A stretch of 25,101 nucleotides of DNA from assembly GCA_029974875.1 (NCBI GenBank), contig JARKQP010000353.1:1-25101 (forward strand), written 5' to 3'. Of the stretch, positions 7,169 to 16,230 are shown piece after piece. The stretch's first letter is position 1. The number at the start of each line of letters is the position of its first letter. This DNA is from Mobilitalea sp. (GTDB lineage Bacteria; Bacillota_A; Clostridia; Lachnospirales; Lachnospiraceae). The position numbers and the translations under genes are program-made. A model generated the notes under the pieces. That model had not been told where the DNA came from, did no database searches, and was given only the letters and a program-made list of their open reading frames with translations.

Positions 7169-8212
7169 TTATTTCGCTTTCTCAGCCGCTGTCTCAATCA
7201 GTAAATCCACATTTTCAGGTGTAGCTACGATGAAGCCTGTACTGATATAGGAAGGAATGGGGGAGATTCCTGCCGATTTATCATCTTTTGTGAATTTAAT
7301 ATTATTGTGGTTGTAATCATAAAGCATTCTTACACCGTAATAAGTAAAGAAGTGTCTCTTCTGTCCGACTGCAGCCACTAAAGCACCGTCTTTTACTCCC
7401 TGTAAATGCTCAGCTTCTGCATCTACACAGGTTCCATAGATCTGTCCGGTTTTACCGGCTTCCTTAATTGCCTGGGCAATACCGGGGCCGCCTGCGGAAT
7501 CGAAGCCGGCAACAGCAAGTAACTGATTATCACTTTGGATCAGGTTAGCGATTGTGGATGCAACGGTCTGTGCATTAGAGCCGGAATCATATACCTTGGG
7601 CTCTACCGTAATATTGGGATTTAATGCTGCCATGGTATCAATATAACCATTTAAAGCCTGCTGGTTATTATCCGCGCCGGTTACACCGATACATACTGCA
7701 TGCCCGCTCTTTCCTTCCAGGTAAGGAGCCACTGCCTTAGCCTGTTCAACACCCAATTGATACCAGTCGGTTCCGATAAAGCAGATACGGTCACTGTCCG
7801 GCACGTCTGCATCGATGGTTACTACAGGAATCCCTGCTGCCATCGCTTTATCAATGCCTGTTGCCAGTGATGCATCCCAGCCGACTACCATCATACCGTT
7901 AGGCTTCTGTGCAATTTCCTGCTCAATCGCTGCCTGGAAAGCGGGCAGATCCACTTCCTGGGGTCCGATTTTTCTTACTTCTACACCCAGCTGTTCAGCG
8001 ATCAGATCCATACCAATATAGTCATTGTTAACGAATAATGGTAAGGAATTGTACTGGCAAGCCCATGTGTATACTTCTTTTTTGCCATTATCAGCAGCCT
8101 TTGTTCCATCTGTTTGATCCTGGGTCGTAGCTGTATTCTCTTTTGCGCAAGCTGTTAAAATAGACATTACTACAACTAATAAAACCATAACTTTTGATAG
8201 ATTTTTTTTCAT
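7169..8212 (-). CDS. Sugar ABC transporter substrate-binding lipoprotein (RbsB-like, periplasmic-binding-protein type I)
   Basis: A 347-residue exported binding protein. The signal peptide ends in the lipobox LTAC with Cys22 as lipid anchor. The body has the two-lobed sugar-binding fold: PNGMMVVGWDASL and GIPVVTIDADVPDS are the classic ribose/xylose-binding protein segments, and VAGFDSAGGPGIAQAIKEAG belongs to the second lobe. ATG with AGGAG seven bases upstream. It follows the second permease by about 70 bases, so it is the extracellular receptor of the adjacent RbsA/RbsC-type transporter. Its C-terminal FFTYYGVRMLYDYNHN recurs in two other proteins of this window (20672-21682 and 19533-20534), which suggests a common or related ligand. 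Sugar identity unknown. Confidence 0.92.
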   Translation of the reverse strand: MKKNLSKVMVLLVVVMSILTACAKENTATTQDQTDGTKAADNGKKEVYTWACQYNSLPLFVNNDYIGMDLIAEQLGVEVRKIGPQEVDLPAFQAAIEQEIAQKPNGMMVVGWDASLATGIDKAMAAGIPVVTIDADVPDSDRICFIGTDWYQLGVEQAKAVAPYLEGKSGHAVCIGVTGADNNQQALNGYIDTMAALNPNITVEPKVYDSGSNAQTVASTIANLIQSDNQLLAVAGFDSAGGPGIAQAIKEAGKTGQIYGTCVDAEAEHLQGVKDGALVAAVGQKRHFFTYYGVRMLYDYNHNNIKFTKDDKSAGISPIPSYISTGFIVATPENVDLLIETAAEKAK

Positions 8213-8282
8213 ATACCTTCTCCTTTTAATTTTTTATCAATACACAACAAGAATATTTTTATAGACTTTTGTGTTATGACCC

Positions 8283-9299
8283 TTAGCCGACTACCTTTCG
8301 TTTTGACATCTGGGCATCAAGAATTACCGCACCCAGCAATACAAAACCTTCAATGATTTTATATAAATTTGATGGAGCATACGCTATACGCAACCCATTG
8401 GTCAGGCATATCGTGAACAACATACCGAGTACCGCACCACCCATGCTTCCTCTTCCGCCCTTCATACTGATACCTCCAATGACACAGGCAGTAATTACTT
8501 TCAGTTCCCAGCCTGATCCGAAGGTAGCTGCTGAGGCTCCCATCCTTGCTGAAATCAGGATACCTGCAGCGCTGGCAAGAACTGAACTCAATACAAATGC
8601 AAAGGTCTTCATCTGATTGACATTAATGCCGGAAAGGCGGGAGGCTTCGATATTCATTCCAATGTAGTAATACTTTTGGAAAAATGTCGATTTTGCCATC
8701 AATATAGAAAAGAGGATTAATAATACTGCTGCATAATAAACCGGAAGCTGGATACCTAAAAGCTCTGCTTTGCCTATCTTCGTAAATACATCAGGCAAAT
8801 GTCTGACATCAATGCCGCCCCGGGATATACTATAGGAGGCAGTGAAGAGATACTGTGACAGACCATAATAAACCAATCCCAGACCAAGTGTTGCAATAAA
8901 AGAGTTAACACCCACCCGTGATACCAGGGTTCCAATAATAAACCCAAAGAGACAGGCCACGCCCAAGGTGATCAGTATTGCCCAGACCAGCGGAACACCC
9001 AGTACAATCAAGGTTCCAACCAGCATATTGGAGAACGTGACATTATATCCGACGGATAAATCAATCTCACCATTGACAAGCTGGACTGCCATTCCGATAA
9101 CAATAATTGCAGGTATCGAAAATTCCAGCAGTAAAGTAGAGATATTATAACCGGACAAAAAAACAGTAGGATATAGTATGGAATAGGCTATAACATAGAG
9201 AATTATAAAACCTAAGGGAATTACCCACCGGTTTTTAGCAATAAAATCAAGGGAACTGTTACCTATCTTTTTAATATCTAAATTCTTGTGCGTCATCAT
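8283..9299 (-). CDS. Sugar ABC transporter permease 2 (RbsC-like)
   Basis: A polytopic membrane protein of the RbsC/XylH permease family (BPD_transp_2): long hydrophobic stretches, the loop VNGEIDLSVGYNVTFSN, GLGLVYYGLSQ, and the coupling region around EASRLSGINVNQMKTFAFVLS with GASAATFGSGWELKVITACVIGG. I place the start at the middle of three consecutive ATGs (9302, 9299, 9296), seven bases after GGAG. The longer frame beginning at 9335 would run into the ATPase coding sequence. The product is 338 residues. It pairs with the other permease (11038-12009), so the transporter is probably built from two different permease chains. The last codons of the ATPase gene end immediately upstream, showing tight translational coupling. 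Confidence 0.92.
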   Translation of the reverse strand: MMTHKNLDIKKIGNSSLDFIAKNRWVIPLGFIILYVIAYSILYPTVFLSGYNISTLLLEFSIPAIIVIGMAVQLVNGEIDLSVGYNVTFSNMLVGTLIVLGVPLVWAILITLGVACLFGFIIGTLVSRVGVNSFIATLGLGLVYYGLSQYLFTASYSISRGGIDVRHLPDVFTKIGKAELLGIQLPVYYAAVLLILFSILMAKSTFFQKYYYIGMNIEASRLSGINVNQMKTFAFVLSSVLASAAGILISARMGASAATFGSGWELKVITACVIGGISMKGGRGSMGGAVLGMLFTICLTNGLRIAYAPSNLYKIIEGFVLLGAVILDAQMSKRKVVG

Positions 9300-9312
9300 C
9301 ATTCCTCTCCTT

Positions 9313-10800
9313 CTACTGCATAATTCCCGAAGCATATTTCATAATTGATTGCTCCGTAGCTTTATCGCCGCTGAGTTCTCCGATGATCTGCCCATTATGC
9401 ATGATATATATTCTGTCGCTGATTGCTAAAACCTCCGGTAAGTCTGATGAAACAACAATAATACTGGTTCCGGCAGCGGTAAGGTCGCGCAGTATCTGAT
9501 AGATTTCGGCCTTTGCACCTACATCCACACCTCTGGTAGGTTCATCTACAATTAATATCTTCGGGTTCACCGCCAACCATTTTGCCAGCACGACCTTTTG
9601 CTGATTTCCGCCGGAAAGGTTAACAACCTTTTGCTGGATGCTGGGTGTTACGATATTAAGCTTCTGCTTATAGTCCTCCGATATCCGGTTGATTGCTTTA
9701 TGGTCCAGGTTCATGCCGACACTGAGTTTCTTTAAGCTGGCGGAAGCAATGTTCGCATGTATTGCCATCTCCAGGAACAACCCATGTTCTTTACGGTCTT
9801 CCGGCAAATAACCAATTCCATTATTGATTGCGTCCTTAACATTTTTGATTTTTACCTTATTACCTTCTATCCATATTTCACCGGAGGTGATTGGATCAGC
9901 TCCGAACAAGGCTCTCATAACTTCTGTCCGCCCTGCCCCGGCAAGGCCTGCAAAGGATATGATTTCTCCCTTTTTAACCTTAAAATTTATATCCTTAAAT
10001 TTGCTGGAATTCATGCCCTTGCATTCCAGTACATATTCCTCCGGTAATTTACGTTCAATCCGGTCAAATAATAATTCACGTCCTACCATCTTATTGACAA
10101 TCCAGTCATTATCAATGTTATGGACTTCCTCTGTAGCTATATGGCTTCCATCCTTAAACACAGTAACCTTATCCGCAATCTGGAAGATCTCAGCAAGACG
10201 GTGGCTTATATAAATAATCGCCATTCCCTGTTCCTTTAATTTACGCAGCAGGGAAAACAGCGCCCCTACTTCCTTTTCGGTTATGGTCGCCGTAGGCTCA
10301 TCCAGTATCAGAACCTTCGGGTTGACCGACAGAGCCTTGGCAATTTCAATCATCTGCTGCATCGCAGGAGAAAACTGGTCAATCATCTTCTTGGAATCTA
10401 TCTGCAATCCTAATTTCAGCAATAATTCATCCGCATCATCATACAGCTTCTTCCACTTGATAAAGGACAGACGGCCGATCGGCTGCCTTCCGGCGTATAT
10501 ATTTTCCGCTACATTTAATCCATACACCAGGGAACGTTCCTGGTAAACAATTGAGATCCCCATCTCGTTCGCCTGTTTTTGGTTTGATATATTGATTTTT
10601 GCACCGTTTAAGTAAATGTCACCCTGATCCTGCTTTAAGGCTCCTGCCAAAATATGCATCAGTGTCGACTTTCCAGCCCCGTTTTCACCACAAAGCGCAT
10701 GTATCTCGCCTTCATTTATGCTTAGGTCCACACCCTTTAAAGCACGCACGCCCGGAAATTCTTTTACTATATTGTTGGCCTGTAATACCGTATTTGACAT
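9313..10800 (-). CDS. Sugar ABC transporter ATP-binding protein with two nucleotide-binding domains (RbsA/MglA type)
   Basis: A tandem ATPase of roughly 495 residues that drives monosaccharide import. First domain: Walker A GENGAGKST at about 38-46, the degenerate signature FSPAMQQMIEIAKAL, Walker B VLILDEPTA. Second domain: a modified P-loop GLAGAGRTE, intact signature LSGGNQQKVVLAKWL, Walker B ILIVDEPTRGVD. This asymmetry is normal for RbsA/MglA/XylG. The start is uncertain: ATG codons at 10836, 10812 and 10800 are all in frame. I prefer 10800 because family homology begins within a few residues (VLQANNIVKEFPGV), though AGAGGG lies 13 bases upstream, farther than ideal. Permease 2 follows directly. 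The gene is separated from permease 1 by a structured spacer. Confidence 0.92.
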   Translation of the reverse strand: MSNTVLQANNIVKEFPGVRALKGVDLSINEGEIHALCGENGAGKSTLMHILAGALKQDQGDIYLNGAKINISNQKQANEMGISIVYQERSLVYGLNVAENIYAGRQPIGRLSFIKWKKLYDDADELLLKLGLQIDSKKMIDQFSPAMQQMIEIAKALSVNPKVLILDEPTATITEKEVGALFSLLRKLKEQGMAIIYISHRLAEIFQIADKVTVFKDGSHIATEEVHNIDNDWIVNKMVGRELLFDRIERKLPEEYVLECKGMNSSKFKDINFKVKKGEIISFAGLAGAGRTEVMRALFGADPITSGEIWIEGNKVKIKNVKDAINNGIGYLPEDRKEHGLFLEMAIHANIASASLKKLSVGMNLDHKAINRISEDYKQKLNIVTPSIQQKVVNLSGGNQQKVVLAKWLAVNPKILIVDEPTRGVDVGAKAEIYQILRDLTAAGTSIIVVSSDLPEVLAISDRIYIMHNGQIIGELSGDKATEQSIMKYASGIMQ

Positions 10801-10903
10801 ATTTATGTTCATGCCCTCTACCGCACAAATCACCATGAAAGTGCTGGCATGAACCCGGTCCCCCCTTCGTTCATTAATTTTAATTCTTTCAACCTTGACG
10901 TCA

Positions 10904-11021
10904 TGCTGCTGTAGGCAGCACTAACAATCAGTGGGAAGAACGCTGCGCTTGCGTTCTTCCTGTGTGAGACATGGAAATTCTTAGCCTGCGTATTTTGCAG
11001 GTTTAGGATTTCTTCTCACAC
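10904..11021 (-). ncRNA. Multi-hairpin structured intercistronic RNA element
   Basis: Within the roughly 200-base gap between permease 1 and the ATPase, three hairpins follow in a row on the transcript. The first has an outer stem GTGTGAGA/TCTCACAC (10962-10969 with 11014-11021) and an inner CCTGC/GCAGG stem with partly paired flanks. The second is a perfect 10-bp stem GGAAGAACGC/GCGTTCTTCC (10934-10943 with 10951-10960, 7-base loop). The third is TGCTGC/GCAGCA (10904-10909 with 10915-10920). A small CACT/AGTG stem (10919-10933) competes with the third. There is no T-run, so it is not a plain terminator. It could be a regulatory leader for the ATPase gene, an RNA-processing site or a dispersed repeat. 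I cannot match it to a known riboswitch class. Confidence 0.5.
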
Positions 11022-11037
11022 TTGCCTCCATGATTAA

Positions 11038-12009
11038 CTACATTTTCTTCTTAGAAATGATGATATCAAGTATAATCGCTATGATTAGGATTACGCCTGT
11101 GATTGTCGGCTGCAAATCCGGCGGCACATTAGCGATCGTTAAGGCATTGTTCAATATCGCTATGAACAGCGCTCCCATCGCCGCTCCAGCCATTGTACCG
11201 GCTCCGCCTGTAAACCTGACACCACCGATTACAGCTGCTGTTACCGCCCTAAGCTCAACTCCCGTCCCAACATTCGGGATAGCCGTATTAAACCGCATCG
11301 CGGATATGATACCGCCGAGGCCTGCTAAAAATCCTGCTATAACAAATGCAGCAATCTTTACTTTGGAGGTATTAATGCCGGATAGCTTTGCCGATTTCTG
11401 ATTAACACCGATATAGTAATACTGGCGGAAATACCTTGTACTGGAGATCAGGACCGCAAAAATGACCAATGCAACTACCATATACATTACAGGCATCTGG
11501 ATACCCAGGATTTTGGTTTGGCCCAAAGCCTTAAATACCTTATCGGGGAAATCAGTCCAGCCTGTTCCTGAAAGAATTGTCGCTGTTCCCAGAAATATCA
11601 TTCCGGTAGCCAGTGTGGCTATAAAGGAAACAACATTTAATTTAGCAACAATAATTCCATTTATGTAACCGCATAGCATGCATATTGCCAGGGATATTAT
11701 AATCGCAAATACTACGGGCATATCATTGACTATCATCAGCCTTCCGCAGATAATTGCCCCCAATACCATGTTAGATCCTAAAGAGAGGTCAATTTCGCCA
11801 AGGATCAGAATCAATGTAATGGCAATTAAAATCATTATTTCTGAAGACATATTCAGTAGAATAATTGCGAAATTTTCGAACGTCCCGAAGGTCGTAGGAA
11901 ATATCATGGAATAGATGATGGCAAAGACCGTTGTCAGTATCAATAACGCTAACGCCCTTTGTGTTGATATAAAGTGTAGAAAACTTTGCTTATGTGCTTT
12001 TTCAGTCAT
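11038..12009 (-). CDS. Sugar ABC transporter permease 1 (RbsC-like)
   Basis: A polytopic permease of the RbsC family, about 323 residues from ATG 12009, which has AAGGAAAGG eight bases upstream. The in-frame GTG at 12018 would overlap that site. Family blocks: ILGEIDLSLGSNMVLGAII, GMIFLGTATILSGTGW, KSAKLSGINTSKVKIAAFVIAG and VGTGVELRAVTAAVIGGV. It is clearly paralogous to permease 2 (shared EIDLS, AKLSGIN/SRLSGIN and ELK/RVTACVIGG blocks). It is the first gene after the chemoreceptor terminator, so it should head the uptake and catabolism operon. Two non-identical permeases with one double ATPase resemble the Lsr (AI-2) and Rha (rhamnose) importers in layout, but layout alone does not name the sugar. 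Confidence 0.92.
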   Translation of the reverse strand: MTEKAHKQSFLHFISTQRALALLILTTVFAIIYSMIFPTTFGTFENFAIILLNMSSEIMILIAITLILILGEIDLSLGSNMVLGAIICGRLMIVNDMPVVFAIIISLAICMLCGYINGIIVAKLNVVSFIATLATGMIFLGTATILSGTGWTDFPDKVFKALGQTKILGIQMPVMYMVVALVIFAVLISSTRYFRQYYYIGVNQKSAKLSGINTSKVKIAAFVIAGFLAGLGGIISAMRFNTAIPNVGTGVELRAVTAAVIGGVRFTGGAGTMAGAAMGALFIAILNNALTIANVPPDLQPTITGVILIIAIILDIIISKKKM

Positions 12010-12060
12010 ATTCAGCACCTTTCCTTTCTGAATTTCGTTCCTATGTCTAAATCTTGTAAC

Positions 12061-12112
12061 CTAAGTTTAATCGATCCTTGGGTTTACTTATATGTAAGAA
12101 ACTTAGATCAAC
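12061..12112 (-). promoter_or_regulatory. Candidate operator/promoter region of the uptake operon
   Basis: Between the chemoreceptor terminator and permease 1 lies an inverted repeat CTAAGTTT/AAACTTAG (12061-12068 with 12099-12106) enclosing CTTA-TATG-TAAG, plus two GTTTA half-sites 17 bases apart. TATAAG occurs on the minus strand but without a matching -35, as is common at activator-dependent promoters. This is where an AraC-type regulator such as the one encoded at 14579-16162 would be expected to act. The assignment to that regulator is inference. Confidence 0.3.
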
Positions 12113-12157
12113 ATGAGTAGTTTTTTTAGGTGTTGCCGTGAAATACTTTCCTGATAC

Positions 12158-12204
12158 AAATAAAAAGACGGCCTAAACATCCGTTAACTGATGTCAAACC
12201 GCCT
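12158..12204 (-). terminator. Intrinsic terminator after the chemoreceptor gene
   Basis: Read on the minus strand, GGCGGTTTGACATC pairs with GATGTTTAGGCCGTC (with wobbles and one bulge) around an 8-base loop and is followed by TTTTTATTT. It closes the chemoreceptor transcript and separates it from the uptake operon. Confidence 0.75.
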
Positions 12205-12240
12205 TACTATAATGCAATGATAGAGCACATTTTTCTTATT

Positions 12241-12257
12241 TATGGCACCCGGACCAC
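12241..12257. repeat. Repeat element, copy C (half-element)
   Basis: TATGGCACCCGGACCAC at 12241-12257 matches 7133-7149 at 16 of 17 bases. As with copy B it lies right after a stop codon, here that of the chemoreceptor gene. A degenerate opposite arm (GGTGTTGCCGTGAAA, near 12129-12143) may mark the other end, with the terminator in between. Confidence 0.5.
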
Positions 12258-14324
12258 TTATTCAATAATAAATTGTTCCATTGACTGGTTGATTTTTGAT
12301 ACTATCTTTTTAAACTCCTCCGACATTGCAGCTAAATTCTCAGTTATAGCCATGTGCTGCTGCCCACTGGCAAGAACCTCCTCCGTTATTGCTGCTGTTT
12401 CTTCGGATATTGATACGATTGTCGATATTGCACTGACGGCATCCTCCTGTATATTCTCAACCTCGGCAAAGGTCTCATATACATTCTTTACTTTATCCAG
12501 GATGGAGTCCATATTCCGGATGATCTCCCAGAAGATGCCTGTGGCATCCTTAACAGCCTTTTCCTGCTGTGTATAGATTTCGTCTCCGCTGACAATCTTA
12601 TGCTCCATTTGAGCCGAAGAGTTATACAGGCGGTTAATAATCCCTGATATCTTCATCGCGGCATCACTCGACTGCTCCGACAGCTTTCTTACCTCGTCTG
12701 CTACCACCGCAAAGCCTCTGCCGGCTTCTCCTGCCCTGGCTGCCTCAATCGCTGCATTAAGGGACAATAAGTTCGTCTGTTCACTGATGTTGTTTATTAA
12801 ATCTATAATTTGGAGTATCTCGCTGAACTCACTGACTAAGAAGCTTATTTCCTTCTTTACTTCATCGAATAATTGGACTGTTGTGGTCGTTGACTGATTT
12901 AATATTTCCATGGATTCTCCGGCATACCTGCTGGTCTCCTTCGTCCGGGCGGTCGATTCCAGCACTTCATGAAAATGCTCCTCTGTGACAGCCAGCTTTT
13001 TAATCAGGTTATCAATCACCTTTGCCGTTTTTTCTGCCTCCTCAGCCTGCTCACCGGAGCCTCTGGCTACAGTCCCAACAATACTGATAATCTCCTTCAT
13101 CGAAGCAGCCGATTCACCCGCTATGGAATTAAGCTCCGTTGAATCTGCATTAATCAGCGTAGTTAATGCTTTCGTATCACGGATTAAATTCTTCATATTA
13201 CCCGTCATTTCATTAAAGCTCTTTGACAGGCCGCCTATCTCATGACGTCCCTCCAGCTCAGAGCAAACGGTCAGGTTCCCTCCCTGTGCCTCCTTCATCT
13301 TATTGCGGATATAGTTAATCGGCCTTGTGATATGGCTGGATATATATAATCCCAGCACCACTGATGCCAGGGCCGCAATCAGGGAAATCCCCAGTGAGAA
13401 TACCTGTATCCTGCGAATGTCGGTGTAAATCAATCTGGTAGGCAGCTCATCTACAATCATCCATCCGTTGGAGCATTCCTGATAGATTACCATTGCCTCC
13501 ACCGCCACCTCGTCTTTTGTGATAAAGACGCCGGATACAGCAGCTTCCGGTTCACTTTCGCTAATCCTTACGGAGCTGATCTGAGGATAAACCCCAAGCT
13601 TTGCATCCATCGTTTCAAGCTGTTGATTGCTGAGCATAATCTGCCCCTTGGCGTCTATCAGGGAAAGCGTATTGGTATCAGCCCCTTCCTCCCCGGCATA
13701 AATAGCCTGATTAAAATAACCGGGGCTTACTTCAATTACCATGACACCCACGGATAATTGTCTCATCAGATAGAAGTTCCCGGTATCAAACAGGTTATAA
13801 AACCAGCTGACATTATTATTATTGGTTTGAATGATGTTATAGGCTTCACTTTCATAGAAGCTGCTGCAAAAATCCTCTTCATGATAGATCGGATTCGTTG
13901 CTTTCCCACTGATTACCTCATCCGGCTGAATATAAAAAATTGAAACAATATCTGAATTAGTAAACATAATGGACTGGATTGCATTATAAATGACGGTCTC
14001 CCTTTCCGTTTTCATAGCCTCAGGGCTTTCATAATCCTCCTTATTTTTATCCAGGGCTTTATTCATTTCCGTATTAGCCAACAGCATTTTTGAGATATCA
14101 CTGATTGATTTGAGGCTTAGGTTAATGATATCTGCCGTCTTGACCACTGCGTTCAAGTTAGCCTTTTCCACCTCATATTGAACAGTACCTACCATCTGAT
14201 TAACCAGCAGTATAACCACGACGGCCAGAGGCAAGATGGTGACGCCGATGAAGGAGATGATTAACTTTGCTTTTATGGAGAATTTCTCTGCCTTCTTTCG
14301 CCGAAGCCTTTTCATTTTCCTCAT
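12258..14324 (-). CDS. Methyl-accepting chemotaxis protein
   Basis: A transmembrane chemoreceptor of 688 residues from ATG 14324, which has AGGAGG six bases upstream. A longer open frame to 14468 exists but runs through the preceding terminator and is not real. Order: basic N-terminus, TM1 (about 20-42), an extracellular Cache-like sensor region (about 45-305), TM2 (about 308-329), HAMP (about 330-382), then the coiled-coil signalling domain with the conserved tip [20 protein letters not shown] (515-534) and [13 protein letters not shown]. It should pass ligand information to CheA/CheW. Its own promoter and terminator set it apart from the sensory operon and the uptake operon. The position between them suggests a role in swimming towards the same sugar, perhaps via a binding protein; that is inference. 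Confidence 0.93.
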   Translation of the reverse strand: MRKMKRLRRKKAEKFSIKAKLIISFIGVTILPLAVVVILLVNQMVGTVQYEVEKANLNAVVKTADIINLSLKSISDISKMLLANTEMNKALDKNKEDYESPEAMKTERETVIYNAIQSIMFTNSDIVSIFYIQPDEVISGKATNPIYHEEDFCSSFYESEAYNIIQTNNNNVSWFYNLFDTGNFYLMRQLSVGVMVIEVSPGYFNQAIYAGEEGADTNTLSLIDAKGQIMLSNQQLETMDAKLGVYPQISSVRISESEPEAAVSGVFITKDEVAVEAMVIYQECSNGWMIVDELPTRLIYTDIRRIQVFSLGISLIAALASVVLGLYISSHITRPINYIRNKMKEAQGGNLTVCSELEGRHEIGGLSKSFNEMTGNMKNLIRDTKALTTLINADSTELNSIAGESAASMKEIISIVGTVARGSGEQAEEAEKTAKVIDNLIKKLAVTEEHFHEVLESTARTKETSRYAGESMEILNQSTTTTVQLFDEVKKEISFLVSEFSEILQIIDLINNISEQTNLLSLNAAIEAARAGEAGRGFAVVADEVRKLSEQSSDAAMKISGIINRLYNSSAQMEHKIVSGDEIYTQQEKAVKDATGIFWEIIRNMDSILDKVKNVYETFAEVENIQEDAVSAISTIVSISEETAAITEEVLASGQQHMAITENLAAMSEEFKKIVSKINQSMEQFIIE

Positions 14325-14394
14325 ATATTTCCTCCTATGTAATGTGAATCTTCTACCACGCCATAATTTTATTGTAGAAGGAAATAGCTGACTA

Positions 14395-14424
14395 TGTATA
14401 ATCTTTAGCTGTTTATGGGTACAA
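14395..14424 (-). promoter_or_regulatory. Candidate sigma-A promoter for the chemoreceptor gene
   Basis: On the minus strand TTGTAC (14419-14424) and TATACA (14395-14400) are 18 bases apart, just downstream of the response-regulator terminator and about 70 bases before the start codon. I looked for a motility sigma-D pattern and did not find one. Confidence 0.4.
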
Positions 14425-14452
14425 TTTTTAGGAATTACATGGTAATGGGCAG

Positions 14453-14499
14453 AACAAAAACAGGGCAACTGGTTCGATTTATTTATCGCCAGTTGCCCT
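14453..14499 (-). terminator. Strong intrinsic terminator after the response regulator gene
   Basis: AGGGCAACTGG (14462-14472) pairs perfectly over 11 bp with CCAGTTGCCCT (14489-14499). On the minus strand this is followed by TGTTTTTGTT. The loop itself contains a short CGAT/ATCG pair. It ends the sensory operon. Confidence 0.88.
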
Positions 14500-14578
14500 T
14501 ATCCATATTCAAATCCAATTTTTTGTACACCCAATAAAGCAGATGCTTATCTACCAAAAATTCTATGGATATTCCATC

Positions 14579-16162
14579 CTACCTTGAATTTTCGCTTCTG
14601 TATTTAGCCGGTGTTACACCGGCAGCACTTATAAATGCTTTAGAGAAATGACTTCTGTCTCCGTAGCCAACCAATTCCGCTATTTTATCAATTGGAATGG
14701 CGGTATCCGTTAAAAGGTTTTTTGCATTTTTTATCCGGATTTCCGAGATATACTGTTTAAAATTCTTATCGGTCTGCTGTAAAAACAACTGACTCAGATA
14801 GCTGGGATTAATGTAATACTCGTCCGCCAGATCAATCAATTTTATATTCTTATAATATTCCTCTTCCAAGCGCTTGATAATCTTATCTATGATATCCTTA
14901 CCTGTATCAGAAGCACCTTGGTTCATATAATCACAAACCTGTTTTGCCCGGCTGGTCACAATCTGCTGAAAATCATCATAGGTGATGCACTCCCAGAAAA
15001 AAAGCTCTATCCTTCTGTCAGAAAGATCTGAATTCTCATAATTTCTTGATATCTTTAAGGTATTAATGATACAAAACATAATTTCCAAGGAAAGGGAGGC
15101 TACCTTCGAATATATAATACGGTTCGATACCACCTCCGCATAAATACTATCAATGATATGTTTGACATTCTTATAATCCCCAGCCTTCAAATATGCCTGC
15201 AGCAGGTTCTTCTTATTATCTAAAAGGTGGTAATTATTATGTTCAATTCTGGCAAAATCCTCGTAGGATATCACCGGATAGGCTGGATAAGCAATTTTTT
15301 GCGATATAACTGTACAGGCCTCCGAATAAGCATCGGGTATATTCTCAAAGCTCATACACTTTTTCCCATAACCGATGTAAGCATCAATATGCAATACCTC
15401 GCTGATGGATTTAATAGCATTTTTAAGGATCAAAGGGATATTATCAGGTATTGTTCCATAGAGCACGGCAGAAAAGGAGTGTCCGTTATGATCCGTTACA
15501 AAGGCCACACAGGGAAGCTGTTTAGAGACTGTTTCTTCGAAAAAGCCCGTTGTTAATTGTACAATATCCTTTTCCATGGAATGATTAGCCTGGAAGCTGT
15601 CCCGCTCTATCCTCACCCTGCAAACCAAATACTCTTTTGCCGAAACAAAATCCGTATATTGCTCGAAGAGGACCCTATCCTGCCCCTGGCCTTTTACAAG
15701 CTTCGTAAATAAATTATCCTTATAGATCACTTCATTCTCAGAAACCTTCTGCTTCAGGTGATTTAAAATTTGCTGCTGCTTTCTTTTAATGTCTATCTTA
15801 TCGATTAATTTATAAACCGAATTTTGAAGATCAATATCCTCAATTGGCTTTAATAAATAATCGCATACCCCCAGCCTTAGGGCCTTTTGCGCATAAGCAA
15901 AATCCTGGTGTCCGCTGATAATAATAAAATATAAATCCTTATTTCGCATTAACGCATTTTCAATATACATAAGTCCATCCAGCTTAGGCATTTTGATATC
16001 CGTAATTACTATATCGGGCTGGCATTCCTCCGTTAAGGCCAAAGCCTCTTCGCCATCCGAGGCTTCTCCTACAATCTCAGCCTCCGGGACAAGTCTGAGA
16101 ATCTTATTACGGATGCCCCTGCGTATTATATTTTCATCATCTATTATAAGAATCCTTATCAT
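14579..16162 (-). CDS. YesN-type response regulator with AraC DNA-binding domain
   Basis: A 527-residue regulator from ATG 16162. The frame extends upstream to a TTG but family starts look like MIRILIIDDE, so I chose that ATG despite a weak ribosome site. Receiver domain (about 1-120): acidic pocket Asp8/Asp9, phosphoacceptor Asp55 in ITDIKMP, Lys105 in LLKPI. A long middle region of no clear motif follows, then a C-terminal AraC/XylS domain (about 425-527) with two helix-turn-helices, including LADEYYINPSYLSQLF and the signature IAELVGYGDRSHFSKAF. It is the partner of the kinase upstream. By analogy with clostridial sugar systems it should activate the nearby uptake and catabolic operon when phosphorylated. 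Confidence 0.93.
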   Translation of the reverse strand: MIRILIIDDENIIRRGIRNKILRLVPEAEIVGEASDGEEALALTEECQPDIVITDIKMPKLDGLMYIENALMRNKDLYFIIISGHQDFAYAQKALRLGVCDYLLKPIEDIDLQNSVYKLIDKIDIKRKQQQILNHLKQKVSENEVIYKDNLFTKLVKGQGQDRVLFEQYTDFVSAKEYLVCRVRIERDSFQANHSMEKDIVQLTTGFFEETVSKQLPCVAFVTDHNGHSFSAVLYGTIPDNIPLILKNAIKSISEVLHIDAYIGYGKKCMSFENIPDAYSEACTVISQKIAYPAYPVISYEDFARIEHNNYHLLDNKKNLLQAYLKAGDYKNVKHIIDSIYAEVVSNRIIYSKVASLSLEIMFCIINTLKISRNYENSDLSDRRIELFFWECITYDDFQQIVTSRAKQVCDYMNQGASDTGKDIIDKIIKRLEEEYYKNIKLIDLADEYYINPSYLSQLFLQQTDKNFKQYISEIRIKNAKNLLTDTAIPIDKIAELVGYGDRSHFSKAFISAAGVTPAKYRSENSR

Positions 16163-16230
16163 TTTAATACCCATGCCTTTCAATTTTCTTAATGACCTAC
16201 TCAAAAAAACTGAATAGGCCTGAATATAAA

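Noticed and set aside
10904..11021. A CRISPR array or tRNA in the structured spacer
   Set aside because: There are no regularly spaced direct repeats and no cloverleaf; the stems are unrelated to each other.
7169..12009. The transporter as an AI-2 (Lsr) importer
   Set aside because: The layout is similar, but the binding protein does not resemble LsrB in the segments I remember, and no LsrF, LsrG or LsrR-like gene is present.
14325..14468. Upstream extension of the chemoreceptor by 48 codons
   Set aside because: It begins inside the stem of the preceding terminator, and the ATG at 14324 has an ideal AGGAGG.
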